DNA of 64,000 bases from Oscheius onirici (Eukaryota; Nematoda; Chromadorea; Rhabditida; Rhabditidae): NCBI GenBank assembly GCA_932521025.1, contig OW051473.1:11470001-11534000 (forward strand). The letters are read 5' to 3'. The notes below the pieces were generated by a model, which saw nothing but the letters and a program-made list of their open reading frames with translations, made no database searches and had not been told where the DNA came from. Below are positions 1 to 13,700 of this stretch, in pieces (within the stretch, counting starts at the first letter, position 1; each line of letters opens with the position of its first letter). Made by a program: the position numbers and the translations under genes.

Positions 1-475
1 AATTTCCTTTTGTCGCCGGCAGACGGCATTTCCAGCAGCGTGTCCAGTTCTATGTTCACATTCTGAAAGAATTTGAATCAGTTTCTTGCATCTGGATTTG
101 TGTGTCCCCTGATGCAAGAGTCAAAACAATGGCAACCTTCTAAGGTCTGCAATTCAAGAGGCTTTTCGGAATGCGGGGGAGGAGAGGGTCCGCTAAATGA
201 ATCTGAATCATTGGATACAGAGCTCTCCGAAGACGAAGCAAAGAACGAAAAGCACACTTTGTTCCCTTGGGAACACCTTTACGTGCACTTACGTGGTCCT
301 CGTTGCCGTTGAAGAGTTTGTTGATCTGCTCTTCGATCCACGTTTCGACCGTCATTCTCTTGCGAATTTTGACCATCTGATGCTTGCCGTACTTCATCGT
401 CAGCACTCGTGAACGTTCCAGCTTTTTAGGACATTCATCACTTCCAAAACGGGCATGTTTCTCAGTCTCAGTCAT
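1..475 (-). CDS. PPP1R14/CPI-17-like protein phosphatase 1 inhibitor, 3' partial
   Basis: Exons read on the minus strand: 475-293 (61 codons, phase 0) and 62-1 (continues off the window). The intron has GTAAGT and TTTCAG ends. The product begins MTETEKHARF. At about residues 23-57 it has the signature of the PPP1R14 (CPI-17/PHI-1) family: RVLTMKY, then a basic stretch, then MTVETWIEEQINKLF. Exon 2 continues NVNIELDTLLEMPS, which matches the acidic ELEIDVDELLDMES stretch of vertebrate members. Thr26 in TMKY lines up with the threonine whose phosphorylation turns CPI-17 into a strong inhibitor of PP1/myosin phosphatase; one residue is inserted before it. By family the role is cytosolic restraint of PP1. 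The start codon lies three bases after a TTCAG acceptor, which supports it as the true start. The C-terminal helices are outside the window. The family call rests on this pattern and was not searched. Confidence 0.8.
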
Positions 476-478
476 TTT

Positions 479-485
479 CTGAAGG
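479..485 (-). other. Candidate spliced-leader acceptor of the PPP1R14-like gene
   Basis: On the minus strand the sequence reads GCCTTCAG followed by AAAATG, so the acceptor lies three bases before the start codon. This spacing is normal for nematode trans-spliced messages. It is inferred from sequence only. Confidence 0.45.
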
Positions 486-3400
486 CGAAAGGTTTGAAAA
501 TGGGTATGCATTTGAGACAAAAAGAGATGAGAATGGTGAAACAATGAAAAGTTCCAGTCAAAAGAAAAAAAATTGGATGACAAGAATTCTAAAGTTGTAA
601 CCAATGAGCAGTGCAAAAGAGAAAAATGATCCCTGCGCAAGCCGCAGCGTGAACCTCTAGGCCTCGTGAGCAGAAGATGTTGGCATGTCTAGTGAAAGAG
701 AGAGCCTGACGACGATAGGTCCGAGTGCGAGGCGAACACAAACATGTGGAGCTGAGGGTGGGTGGCGCAGGTCCGAGTGGCCTTGGCGCCGGCTTCCTAT
801 CACTTCCCGCTGTGGGGTAGCTGCACCTTCTTCTAGTGACTCATCCTTTCACGAAGGTTTGAATCCCGAGATCCGGATAATTGACAGCAACCCGCTGCTT
901 TTAAACTGGAAAAGAAAGAGAGTGCAGCTTGTGACAAAAATTGCATGTATCTCGGTTAATCGTCCTTGTAGACATGAAATTAACCACGCATAAGGGTAGT
1001 CAATTTTCGCCGAAACCATTAACCTATACTGGATAAACAGATTGCTTTTCAAGGGAGTGAAAACTTTGTAAAAGGGAGCAGAACAATGGATAACAATGCG
1101 ACGTGGAGGAGGCACAAGCAGACTTCCAATGAAGAATTGCACCCTTCGTGAAGCCACAATGGTCAATTAACATTTGACGTGGTGTTTACGCTAGACGGCG
1201 AGAAATGAACTTTTGGGATAATGGAGCCTAGATTATTGGTAAGCGAAACTTGGCGACATTGGAATGTTTTCAAATTGACTTGGTTCATCGTGGAAAGTGT
1301 CAAATTTCAGCTTCTAAACACATTAATATATGGGGATAGTTTGAGAGACTAAAAATCGGGAAATAGAGAAGTCAGCACTTAACGAAAAATGGCCATATTT
1401 ACACCAAAAAAGAAGTCATTTAAAACAGAGAAGCAACAATATAAAATTTCGAGTATAACATCATTTTACGTTCTTATCATGTTAAGAAGAGGCGTGATTG
1501 TTATTTTAAATAGAAACCGACATCCAAAATTAAAGACCTCTAGTTAAAAATAATAAAAGAACGGTTAAGTGATTTTAAAAAGTTGCCAGAGATTATATAG
1601 GTGGCAGATGTTATTTAAAGCTACTTAAGAGTAGTTCAAGAGCATCATTGTGACGTAGTGATGAGAAAGAGAGAAAGAGAGCGTCAAAATAGTCTTTACG
1701 GAGGAAATGACAGAGATTCTTTTGGCAACTATTGTTTCCAATCGGCCGTAAGGGTGGCGGGCCTATAGTCATAATTTGCAAGCGATTTTCGCAGATTCGT
1801 GATGAGAACATTTATCTGCGACAATAGTTTTTACAATCTAAAGCCCGTGATTGACATGCGAACACGGGAAAATGTCGAAATGTTCGGACAGGACAGTCAC
1901 TTAAAATCTGCTATCAAATGGAAGTAAAAATATGAATCATTTTCCAGCTTTCTGTTAAAGTCTAGCCACTCAAAGTCAATTGAGAGAGTTGGGATGAAAA
2001 ACGTCACTAAAACAAGCCCGAAAATCTCGTTGGCAAAATTTAAGAGGCCAGCCTAAATTTGGGGGTGGATAACACCGCGGGGAATTGACCCCGAAGAGAG
2101 CAGGAAACCACACAAACTGAATCCGAAATACGCGCTAAACCCCGTGAATTCTGAATTGGCCACTTAAAGGCAATTGCCCTTTTTTGGTAGGTTTGCGAGC
2201 TCTGGCTCGAGATGTAGAGATCAGAAAAAAGGTGCCGGTAGCCCATTTTTGTTATTTTAACTTATCTTTAAGTTTATCTCCCCCACTTTCATATCACACA
2301 AAAAGATAGGTGTCTCCACGACGTTCTGCACTCGTTTGTCTTCGACGACGGTGGCCGGTCGCCATAAATCCCGAAGGGCATTGCCGTGTGCACTCTGTGC
2401 AATCGCGTATTTGTTTTGCGACAAATTAAGCTCCGGGACCCCCTAAAAGATTCGATTATTTCCTAGACAGAGTCTGTGAGTTCTTTTTCCCCAAATTGCC
2501 GCTGCACCCGGATCCGCTCAAGTCTATCGACTTTTTCCCCATTTTTCAGTGTAAAATAGCGAGAAAAAAAAGTGTCGGACTGTCTGGAATGTGTCTATTG
2601 AACAGCCCCAACAAAGAGAGTTAAACCGACTTGGCAGCAGGTATTGCAAAAGTCTATTTGAAAAAACCGGACGATAATCCTTCTTTTTCTCGACCACAAC
2701 AACTTTCTATCCGTTGTCCGGTGTCGAGAAACCAGGGGAAAAGATTGTAAATGAATATGTAAAGAAGAGATTAGGTGCCACGATTATGGGGGCTTTCAAA
2801 ATGGAAGCAGAGTGCTGTGCTAATCCGTGAATATCCACTACTTTTTCAGCCGCATTGTTTCCGATTTCGCGGGAATAAACTGCCTGGTGACATTCTCACA
2901 ATTTGCCCCTAGCCAAGATAAAGATTCTTTTCCGTTTATTTCCTTCGAAAAGTATCTGTTTCAAAGTAGATAGTACAACCAGCATAGCTCAAAATCGAGG
3001 CGCGAGAACGGAAAATGCGTCATAAACGAACAAATGCTTGTTTCCTATTGTTTCTCCCAAATTTTTCAGTATTTGCTATTGTTTCGCAAATTGTGCAAAG
3101 AGTTTTTATTCCCACTCTTATGAGTCCGGCTTCTGATAAACGAATATAGCCGTCTGCAGCCTGAAAAATTGCTAACCATTATTTAATCATTTTGCAGCTC
3201 AGAAATTTTTCTTACGGCTCAAGTTTTCCATTCTCTTTCTTACTGTTTCTGTAGTTTACTCCCTAAAATTTAAAACTTTTTGCATTTTTTACTTCACGTT
3301 ACTTAACATTCTTTAGCTTTGGAATGATCAGCAATGTTGCACGCTCTACAACCTTGCAAAACCTCGCTAAGTTTTAAAATTGTTTGGTAACTATGCAATC

Positions 3401-4493
3401 TTGCTTCAAAACTAGGGACAGTTGATTTTATGCTTGAAGTACAAGAAAAGGTGAAGCCGGTTTCCGCTGTGACCAAAGTTTTTCAAGCTTTCCCATGTTT
3501 GGCATAATTATAGAGATGAACAGTTCAATAATTGTAGAGATCATGAAATGTGCTCTACATTACACAGCAGAAAACTAGAAAATTTCGGTTTCTTCTCAAC
3601 AGAAACGATGTCTTTATGAAACTTGTGCTTGCTATAGGAAAACAACTTGAGACATTTTCTTGTGAGATCAGCATTCCCCCTGCACCAAAACCCCAAGAAA
3701 AGTTCTCTTTTAGCAGAATTTCAATTTCCCATCAAATTCCATCCTCTCCTTTACCGGAAGAACTCATCAATCACTGTCCCATATGTTGACTCAGCTCGTA
3801 CACTGCTTTGCATCTTTTTGTGGCCTTCTATGAAAAACTCATTACGTAAGATAGTGAGAGCCGGACTCAGCACATAAAATAACTCTTAATGCCAACGATA
3901 TTCCCTCCAAAAGTGCAAACAGAGAGAGAGGAAGAGAGAACATCTGAACGGACTCTGGTGTTCCGACTTTTCAAGCAGGGTGGTCTAATTATGGGCTGAG
4001 TCTCTTGTCTCGCCCTCGCACATTTTTGTCAACTTGCAAACTTTTGACTCAACCAGATGTGACTCTCCTCCCACACAAATTTAGTACCGCGCAGTAGCAG
4101 CTGTTACTGAAAGCACCAACAGCTTTTTATGCATGGGACATCCGAAAGAAATCAGTCATTCGTCTAGATTTTCACTGCCGCTCCTTGGCCTTTTTTTTGG
4201 TCGCGTAATCTTTGAATCGAAAGAGATTAGCGGTTTTTTGAAAGACTAAAGTCCCGTTTGTACAGCCTCCACCATACAGGGAAGAGCCGAGAGAGAATTA
4301 GTCTGTGCAAATTACGCTTTTTTATGTCTATAGCTGGCTTTAATCCCACCATCCTGCTGAAAGGGATCATCCCCTCTGCTTTAACAACAGACGCTTCACT
4401 TCGGATCATGATATGAGGTCAAGTCTCAGTACTTTCACTTTTAACATTGTTAGCTTCCGTTGCTTAACATGAGCCGGTTTGAAAGAGTCATCA

Positions 4494-4533
4494 AGCCGAA
4501 CCGGCTCGACCTACCCCGTCGAGCCGAGCCGGC
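4494..4533. repeat. GC-rich hairpin
   Basis: GGCTCGAC at 4503-4510 pairs with GTCGAGCC at 4518-4525 across a 7-base loop. Partly complementary GC-rich arms lie outside it, and the related word GAGCCGGTT occurs just upstream at 4471. It lies 130 bases from the tRNA-like element on a locally GC-rich patch. Function unknown. Confidence 0.4.
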
Positions 4534-4665
4534 ACGAAGACTTCATCGAGTAGAGCTGGAAAAAGAAAATTTTACGAAATCTAAAAAAAGATTCCCATTT
4601 TTATTACAAGTTGCTTTATATGGGAACTTGTAGCGTACTCGACACAGAGGTAAAGGAAAAACCAT

Positions 4666-4742
4666 TGGACCAACCGGGACTCGAACCCGGGACCTGTCCA
4701 TTGCACCTGTCCATTGCAGCTCTACCACAGAGCTATCGGCCC
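4666..4742 (-). tRNA. tRNA-like sequence, probably a pseudogene or SINE head
   Basis: On the minus strand 4742-4667 folds as a tRNA. A 7-bp acceptor stem (GGGCCGA with TTGGTCC, two G-U pairs), a D arm GCTC/GAGC, and a perfect T arm CCGGG-TTCGAGT-CCCGG are visible. The B box GGTTCGAGTCC is an exact match to the consensus. The A box reads TAGCTCTGTGG, with T in place of the invariant A14. The anticodon arm is abnormal: a 13-base unit beginning TGCAATGGACAGG is present twice in tandem, giving 28 bases where about 23 are expected, and no proper 5-bp stem or readable anticodon. A functional tRNA is therefore unlikely. Pol III promoter activity is possible. Confidence 0.6.
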
Positions 4743-7700
4743 GCCCTAATCCGCACCTTTTAAACGCTATTTGGCAACTGGTCAGTATCTATTAGCCTTT
4801 AACAGTTCTGCCTACTACCAATATACTTAGACTCTAGAGGGGGACGAAAGCCATGCTTGACCGAGCCGGGGGATTGAACATGGGACTCCTAAAAGAAGAT
4901 GTTTGAAGATGTTAGCTCATCTTTTGTAAATTGTATAGACTCTAGGGGGTATCCCTGAGAAATCTCCGTCTGCCAGATGCTAGAAGACATTTTTTCCGTC
5001 TTTCATTCATCTTTTGAACCCCGCCCGCATTTTTTAACATGACTCAGCCGTACAAAACTTGATCAATCATGACCAGGTCTTCACACATTTCCATTTCACT
5101 GTTTTTCCGGGCGTAGACCTGATGAAATGTCCAAAATGACGAATGTTCTTCTTTTCAGGTATTGGATCCGTTTAAGGCGCATAAATTCTATTGGTTTCCA
5201 TTAAAGGTTTTTAGTAAAGGTCTCCTTGCAGATGCATCCAAACACAAAAAAAAATTTCTCACTTCCTGTCAGAATGTCATTTTTGACTCCTCACCCCTTT
5301 TGTTTTCCCTTTCGAAATTAGGTTGATGAATGAGATGTGAAAGTAACATCTGGAGAACCTGTTTTCTGTGCTTACTCTCAGTCAATCTGGACTGTGTGTT
5401 CCCGCTTCCGTATACAACTTCAAGAGCTCCTTATCACAGCGGTTGTTTTGCCACTGTTATCTGAACCAACAGAGTTCGAGATTTCACGTGGGCCTGCGCG
5501 ATCAGAGCTCGCGGTTCGCCTGTCAAAAAACTTTTCATTGTCAATGGTCACAGTATTAACAAATTGTAATTTTTTTAACGCGCGCTTTGGCAGTAATCCG
5601 CTATATTGTGTTGTTTGTTTGTCTATACAGTTTGCTAGCAAATACAGGGATTTTCGTTTTCATGAGCTCTTTCCTCTTCTTTCGAAATAGCAGTGTCAGT
5701 CTGCCACTCCCTTGCAATATATGTTTCTCAGTCCCTCTCCGACCACTCATAACCATTCTATCCTCTCAGTGATTGATAGTTTTTAATATGGATTTGGGTG
5801 GGCACAAATTAGCATTTTAATTGTCTTTCTGAACATCCCATTGCAGCCATTTTCTGCTGTTTGATTAAGCTCCTTTTGTTCACTCAATCCGCTCTCCATA
5901 TCTGCCAAAACGAGATGTGCCCACAGATGAATTCAGCTGGCGTTTTTGCCTAAATTACACACATTGAGAGGGAGAGAGAGTCCCTTTGTAGAGAAGGCAA
6001 AACACCGCACCATCTGTGCTACTACTGGTGGCATCATTTACGCCCCCAGGTGGTGAACGATTGCACAGACGGGACCCCTTCTTTCTGACTAGATAACATG
6101 TCCTTGTCGTCAGTGTCTGAATCATTCCCGGTTATAACAATACTGCCGTTATCTAAATGATGCCGGCCCTACCATACTGTTTATAAATTTTTTTGTCTGG
6201 GCCTGACTCAGCCACGAATTTTGTTCTCTGCGCAAAAGTATTTCTGCCTGTTTGTTTGAGCGATTTGAATAAATTCTCTGGGAGAGAGTATTCGCTACTC
6301 TTTATATTGCGCTCTCGATGTTCGAAGAACGCCCGCCAATTTTCCCTTTACGGCACTTTCTAATCATAAGTGCAACCTTGCCACACACACAAAACTCTCC
6401 TGGGTGTTCGTAAAGGCCAATAGCACGCGGTCAATTAGCACAGATTTGTGGCTTGTTCATGTGATAAAAAAGAGCTCTACAATTGTGTTGAGAATGAGGT
6501 CGCGGCTGGGGACATGTGCTCTTTAGTGGGTGGGCCACTTTACTGTAATGAGAAGCTCATTTACTCAATTGCAAATGCTGGAATGGCGCCGCCTCCGGTG
6601 AGGCGTTTTTGTGACCAGAGAGGCTTTCTATTACCAGCGGCTCGCAACATTCTCAGGCCGATCTCGAGGACAGTTTTTAGGGATTCCGCCTGATTGCCAG
6701 CAAGGGCAAACAGCAGCGGCCCTTGCCCTCTCCACTATTTACTCGTTTTCTTTACCTCACTCTCTAAAACCGTGAATCAGGCATTCAACAACGAGCTGCC
6801 CAAGTAAAGCGAACGGCATTCACTGATTCATTCTCTATTCGAGGGTCAACTCTTCCATAAGTGCACTTGAATGGCAGGTTGTTGCGTTCTGCACTTTTCT
6901 CTCTCCTCTCGAACCCTAGCTGCACCCTCCCACCAAATAAGGAGAGCCCAATCGAGCCTGGGCTTTTTGTGGGGTGGCTTTTACAAACCATTAGTCGAGG
7001 AACACATCATCTTCCCAGGAGACCCGGGACCATTCCCTAAATGGAGCCGGTGCCCTTTCCCCCGAAACGGGCGCCGACCCAAAAGAGCAATTTTGCGTCT
7101 CTTGTTTCCAAGTTAGTAAGCATTAGGGATCTTCATTCAAAGGGTCATTCGGTATTTTTTTACTGAAGGTCAATTAAGGGAAGAACAGTTTGACAGGGAG
7201 ACAACCTTGAACACATGCCAAAGCGGACATTTCTCGACCCAAGGCAGCTGGCATCCAGCCAGCTGGACCACCCGTACTATTTCCTTCTCAGACCCTCTCT
7301 CAGTTTTCATTACAGTACGCCGCCAAAGCGTCAAGAGAGTTTGCTATTGTTTGCTGGCTAGCGGTCAGCCAGGGTCACTCAGCAACCTGGATCAAAAGAT
7401 CAAGACTCCTATATGTTTGATCGTGGCACTGTTTCCAGCGCTAAAAGCAGCGCAGATCACAGCAGTCTCAGAGTCTTAATCGGGTCATAATGCTCCGGTC
7501 GCAACGCAACAGTGAAGTGGCAGCCCAGACGGCTTCATTTTGTTTGCTAGCGTCTCGCGCGCAGAGGGAAAAGAGGAGAGGGAGTCTTCTCCTTCCTTGA
7601 CGTCATTTCCCGTAGGCTGTTTTAGTGCGCCAGTCTTTGCAAAAGAGAGAACACTCTAGATGACTGATCTTGATTGATTTAGTCTAGCCGCTCTGTTTTG

Positions 7701-10700
7701 CTCTCTTCTCAACATCTGCTCAGCTCAGCTGTGAGTCGCGGCCCGCTCACTTTTTAGACACCCAGAGGCGGCTCCACTCCTCAGATGTTTGGTGACGGTA
7801 TTCGATGCCCAGCTGTGATCGCATTAGCTGCTAGGCCAGTAGGAGTAAAGCGATTCGGGCCGCCGTTTGGAAGTTACCTTTTCTCTAAGTCCTCTCAACC
7901 CATTTGAAATCGTGTTTTTTCTCGTGTGGGTGGCGGGACACAAGGGTACTTTTTTGCCGTCTCTCTCTTTCTCTGTCACAGGTCATTTATCCGCACGCCT
8001 TTGCGCACACGACGGTATTTATTTTTTGCATTTGCTTCCGTCCACAGCATCTGTCTACCACTTTTGAAAAATTCGTGTTTTGATTTGGTGATGGAGAGTA
8101 CGCGCAGAAAACGCGACGCCTTATCGTAAATTAGACTCGAGTTGGGTGATTTACGCTCGACAGTCGTCTCGTCGCAATATTTCGTATTTCACAACTTTTC
8201 AGCTCGCTTCTTCTCTCGAGAGACTAGACTTTGAGTTTTCTAGCGAAAAAACTGCTGCCAGAACTTCTTGAGGTAATTCGACTTGGGTGTCTGGGAGTGG
8301 AATATTTTAGTGACAATCCCAAAACTTTGAAATTTAGAAAGGGCTATTACACCTAAAAGAAAATAAGAATCTCGTCCGTATTGTGGTCCCGATGCGAACT
8401 TTTCCCAACGAGCGGAAATCTAATCACACCTTTTTGAATATTTCGTGACGACACCCAAAGTCGTACCGTTTTTCCAGTTGACCGACACTGGATAATAGAA
8501 ACTTGGAACTCTGCTTTCTCTCACGAGTCTATGAAAGCAGTGGTCATAAATATTCCCAACCCTCTTTCGTTTCTGAACTTTTTTTGACCTTATTTCCCCT
8601 CTCGCCTTTGCATTGAATGACGCTAGAATCTTCTGGTGAGTCATATATGTAAACCCATATGTTTTCTTGCCTCGAACGACCATAATCTAACCTCAATCTA
8701 CAAGCGAGCCGCAGCATTTCTGCAGTTGAATTTGAGACTTCCAAGGTTGCTGTCTCACGACAGATCAACTGTCTTGGTACAAATTTTTATCACAGGCCGT
8801 AGTGAGTTTTTTGATGCACTGCCGTTCTTACCAGCCAGCCAAGGTCATCTCGGCTCCGTCTTCAGTTCTTTTTTCCATCAGCCGACAGGGCAGACGCTGT
8901 TCGATCTGCTTGCCCCTAAGAGTTATCGGTTCCGCATTGGCCAAGTTTATTGCACGAAATGCCATCAATTGTATTGCAAACCATCCGCTAGCCCGTTCCC
9001 ATGTTGCGAGAAGATCCTTCGCAAAGAGGCGCTCCACTAGAACCGAGGAACAACACTGTACGGTCCCGGATGTTCCCGTGGAGCTAGAAGAGAGGTTGCG
9101 TGGTTCCGAAAAACTGTCGAGTCGGTTTCGCGTCATACTTTTTCTCTGTTCCTTTGTGCACACGTTCCCACGCTGACTAAGACTCGCCATGGGAGTAAAT
9201 CCGGAGAGAACTGAGGAACCGTATAGTGAAGTGTAGTAAACACCAGACGGAACTGTTTTAGTGGATACGGTACTTCTGAGAACAGAGTCTCTCTGTACCT
9301 TTCCATCTGTCTTCATGTCTCCGGTATACCAGGAAGCAGTACTCAACAAACAGCTACAGCTGACGCCACAACAACGAACCCCTATCTAAAGATTACCGTT
9401 CCTTCCAAGCACAGACGACAGCCACATGCATGTGTTGATGTGAGGAACAATCGGAACACGTGCATGAAGCAGGTGCTATCCTCACGAGATTTGCGGATTT
9501 TTTCAACGCAAATTGCGTGAGTGTCTAGCTCTTTTTTCTTTTCCCAAAAATCTTCTCTATTACGCAATACGATATGTCTCGGTGCCTATTTTTTGGCGGA
9601 ACGGCAGTTGCTGCTAAGCCTGAACAACACAATGTTTAATCTTTTTTCTATATTTTGGTTGGTCTCTCTGTGCCCCGAAAATCACGGGTTCAGCTGTTTG
9701 CCATGGTCTCCCTCTCACTCTTGTCAAACCGTATGTGCCACAACAAGGCCGGGGAAAGTACATTGGATGGTAGCCAAACGATCCAATCCCGCACCGCGAT
9801 ATGTGTTAATCTAGGGATTACCAACAGGTAATTCCGGCGGCGCAGTTTACTTTTTGGGTGTGAGGTTCGGTTCGGTGGCAAACAGTCCCCTGATTATGTC
9901 AGTCTCTCTACAGTCCCATTTTCTTTGACACACCAAAAAGTTCTAGTCTAGACACTCCGTCTCTTTACGAGAGAGACATCTGATGCTCCGTCTCCAGCTC
10001 ATGCATATTGTATGCGCCACAGCATGTTTCGTTATTCCAGGCCGGCCCCTGAAAAAAGCTCTGCAACCTGATTACCGGAATCTGTCACTTTTTCACAATT
10101 TTAAACTTTGTCAAGCCTCCTTGTGTCTGTTTCCGACCAGTACTTGAGATTTATCCACCATTGTCATTGACCCTCGGCTCTCTCTCTCTCACTACGATTA
10201 GGCAAATGTAATGGAGTGGTAGAGACGAACAGGAACACCGCCGTGCCGTTTATTCCTCCCTACAGGTCACATTACCATTGCTCTACTCCTAACTATACAG
10301 ATAAGCGGCACCGGCCTTTTTGCCTCTCTCTTTTTGTTGTAGACAGATGCGTTTCTCATCTTTTTGTCACCATTTTTTCCGCTGACCAATTCTTTGAGTT
10401 CGCCCGTTGTGCGCCGCTTTGACCTTGCCGACAGCGTTCAAACCGCCTCATGCCAAGTAAACGCTCTCTCCATATGTTGGCAAAGGATTGAAGTGGATAT
10501 TTGTGCGGACGGAGGAGACAGAGAGAGAAATGGGGTAAAAAGTTTGTTGTAGGTGGCGAAAGCTGTCAGCTGCTGGCCCCCATTTCCAAAGTGCAAATTT
10601 CTTGGCACAAGCGCGCCAGACGCCTCGTCCGGATCGTGTCCAATGTTGCGAGTCGTCCTGCTGGCTAACCCGCTCACCGGCTGTCAATACGACAGCAAGG

Positions 10701-13700
10701 GCAACTGACTTCCGGCATCTTTTACAATGATAAATTTCTTTTTCTTTCTCCTCATTTAATTCATTGCCCGCAGCCGAACAGATCTTGGGGCCACACGACT
10801 ATTTTCCGACCGGTTCTTCTTCACCTTTTTACCTCTCATTCTGGGAAAAATAACCACCCCTTTCCCTGAAAACTGGTTTGGAAACAATTCACCTCATAAA
10901 TGTAAATGAAATAGTAGTTTGCTCTCCCCAGAGGACCTCCTGGTGGTTTTTATTTGCCTTTCGAATCTCCCGAAGTCGTTAGGCACATGTCTAGCTCTTG
11001 GGTGGGCAACTCCCTCTCTCTCTCTTTCTTCCACATTATATGTGATCGGAAGAAAAGTCAGAGTCTTCGGTGTCTCCCTAAAGTTCCTTTGTCATCACGA
11101 AGGCCATTGCAGTCCATATTTGCATGTGAACAGTATCCGCTGAAACGCGTCGTTCTTTCCGGCTCATTAGATCGACAATGCGGCGAACTTCTGTAGAAAG
11201 AGAACGGAGATGCCCAATGATGGCCGCCATCCCCACAGGAAGTCGTGGGAAGACGGTCAAAATTGATGTTCGAATGAACTGTCTGTGCATCCTAATGAAG
11301 GGGGCAGGGCCAGAGTCATTCAGGGCCAGAGTCATTGTACACGTGGGCTTAGCATACGGTCGTCTCACCTCAACCATGATGCTCTCGTGCTGTCCAAGGA
11401 AAAGTGGGTTTGACTTTTGGCGCGGATTGTCTGCAGACGGTCTGAACGTTGTTTAGATCATGAGTCAAGCCCCTAAAAAGTCGAAAGTTAAGTGGGAAAT
11501 TTGGGAATAGCTCTGCGGTGATTTTTAAAGTTTCCTAGTCTCTTAAATGTATCTGTCTGAGTTCGAATTGCAACTCCCGGAAAACTAGCTAGGCCATTTA
11601 TCGAAGCGAATGACTCTCTCTCTATCCCTCCGTCTCTTCTCTGTCTCTCTCAGACTGTTTCACATTGTTGACTGTCTAATCGTATCCGGTAGGCTGCATA
11701 ATGTAACATTCGTCACTTTTTGTAAATTTAAAACGTCTTCCGGTTCAGTCACTCGTGGTATTGCTCTCAGTCATCCAACACCTCAGTTCATTTGGGGCAG
11801 ATTTCAAAGGCAGCTCACATGACGTTATTTTCCAATGCCATTGGAATGTGTCACCGTCAACATCGTTGTCCAGTCTAGAAGCTTTTTTCCTCTTACCGTA
11901 GCACTCTATCAGACTATGCAGTTTCAAGTTGCCGCTCGAAACAGTTCTCCCATGCTTTCATTACAGTATTTATTGGCCCAGACGATCATAACTTGTGAGA
12001 GAGGGCACCAAAGCTCATCAGCGATCTCTCGCCAACGTCTTTCTCTCTGCCATAAAGACTTGCCTCTTCCGCTCCTCCAAAACCTATCATATTTCAATGG
12101 GCGCACACATATTCGACGGCTTGTTGTCTTTGTGTCGTTCATGATGAACGAGCAGACTGTTTAGAAATGGTTGCCATAAAAAGGCCAGACAATTAAAATT
12201 TCACACCTGTGATCGATGAGGACGGATAGTTCGTTACAACCGTCTCTCCTCGTCGTGACCTGCACCCAGATAACGCAACCGTGAAAACCAGTTCTTTTTT
12301 GTCGCTTTTCTTTTCTCCGTGCTTGGGACTGGGGGAAACGACAGTAGAACGAATTTCAGTCAGAAGGAAGAGTGCTCGGGGACGCTCTGGCGTAGGCCGT
12401 TGTTTTGTCCACAATGAGATGTTGAATAGTCTCTTTCCATCGGCATGAACTGAGAAACAGTACGCGTGTTCAGCAGCTCTGTCCCCTCTTTCAAACAGTC
12501 TTCTTCCTCTCAAGTCCTATCAGATTGGGTGAAAGAGGCTACGGCGCCAGTCTTATCATAACATCACCTGCTGCCCTAACGGTCAAGCGTGGCCTCTTCG
12601 GTACTCTGTTGCAATAGAACTAAAAGCCCAAGTGGCTGGTAGCTGTCAAAGCTGATTAGACGAACTCTCCCCCTTCGAAGACATTTTTTGCACGCATTGG
12701 AAGTTTACCGCCTTCTTCGGGGCGACATTCCGCCTAATTTGATAGTGTTCGCCTATCCGCTCGCTACTCGAACTGTTTTACCTTGCTTCGAGAAGGAATT
12801 TGGGGCTTGGCTGATCGACCAAGATCTCCTGTGAAATATGAATAAAGTTACCGTAGCTTTCCCAACAGAGCTTTTCTGGGACCCGTCTCGTAAAGGGATT
12901 AATTATTTCTTATCAGTAATCTTCGGGGGACGGGGCTGCTGTATCGGCGTCTGGTTCCCATAAAGAAACAGTTGACAGTTTAATCTGACAGTAGTCTCCA
13001 CTCAGTCGTAGACCGTGTCTACAAAAACAGCTGATAACAACTGTTGCGACTTATACCTCTCACAGGCTGACGCGTTGCCGTCGTCTCTTGGCTCGGCCAA
13101 TAGTTCCTCAAGTATTTGTGCTGCATTCTCGGGACAGAGCCAGCTGGAAAAAGGGGCGTGAGCAGTTGCACTTTTTAGTAAACATTCGGCCCATGCCCAC
13201 ACCACCGTTTCACCTTTTGGCGTTCTTTTTTACTTAATCCCGTTCTGCTCGCGAGACTTACTGATTTATGATGACCAGACGTTGGTGAACACAATTAGTG
13301 ACAGGACCTTCTGTTTTGAAGTGACCAGGGGTTGCAAATGTGCCGAAGGACGAACAGCCGTGCGTCTGTCCCTCGAAGCCACCTGTTTGACCCGAGAACA
13401 GCCCTCTCCCGGCGGCCAGAGGGGCTCCTTCACCGCCCTCACTTCTCACCTGCTACGTTCAGTACTGGCCACAAGCCATCCTCTAACAATTTGTGCCTCC
13501 CTCACTGTTATCAATCGTCATTTTCCCAATGTGTACTACATGTCCGCCCTCTAATCTTATCGTACTTACCTTTTCATCTGTTGCCTTTCCTTCCCAGCAC
13601 ATTCCGTTTTATTGAGGTCTTTTGCAGAGAATTTAAGGGAAGAGGTGTGTTAAAGAGTCGTAAGTGAAAGACTCATAAATCAAGCAAAAGACGCATAGCC

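Noticed and set aside
8828-9349. 173-codon open frame on the minus strand
   Set aside because: Overlaps long open frames on the plus strand, is serine-rich without motifs, and has no splice or conservation support; probably chance in a GC-balanced stretch.
10438-12513. Clusters of 60-110-codon frames on both strands
   Set aside because: They shadow each other, have no shared exon structure and match nothing known.
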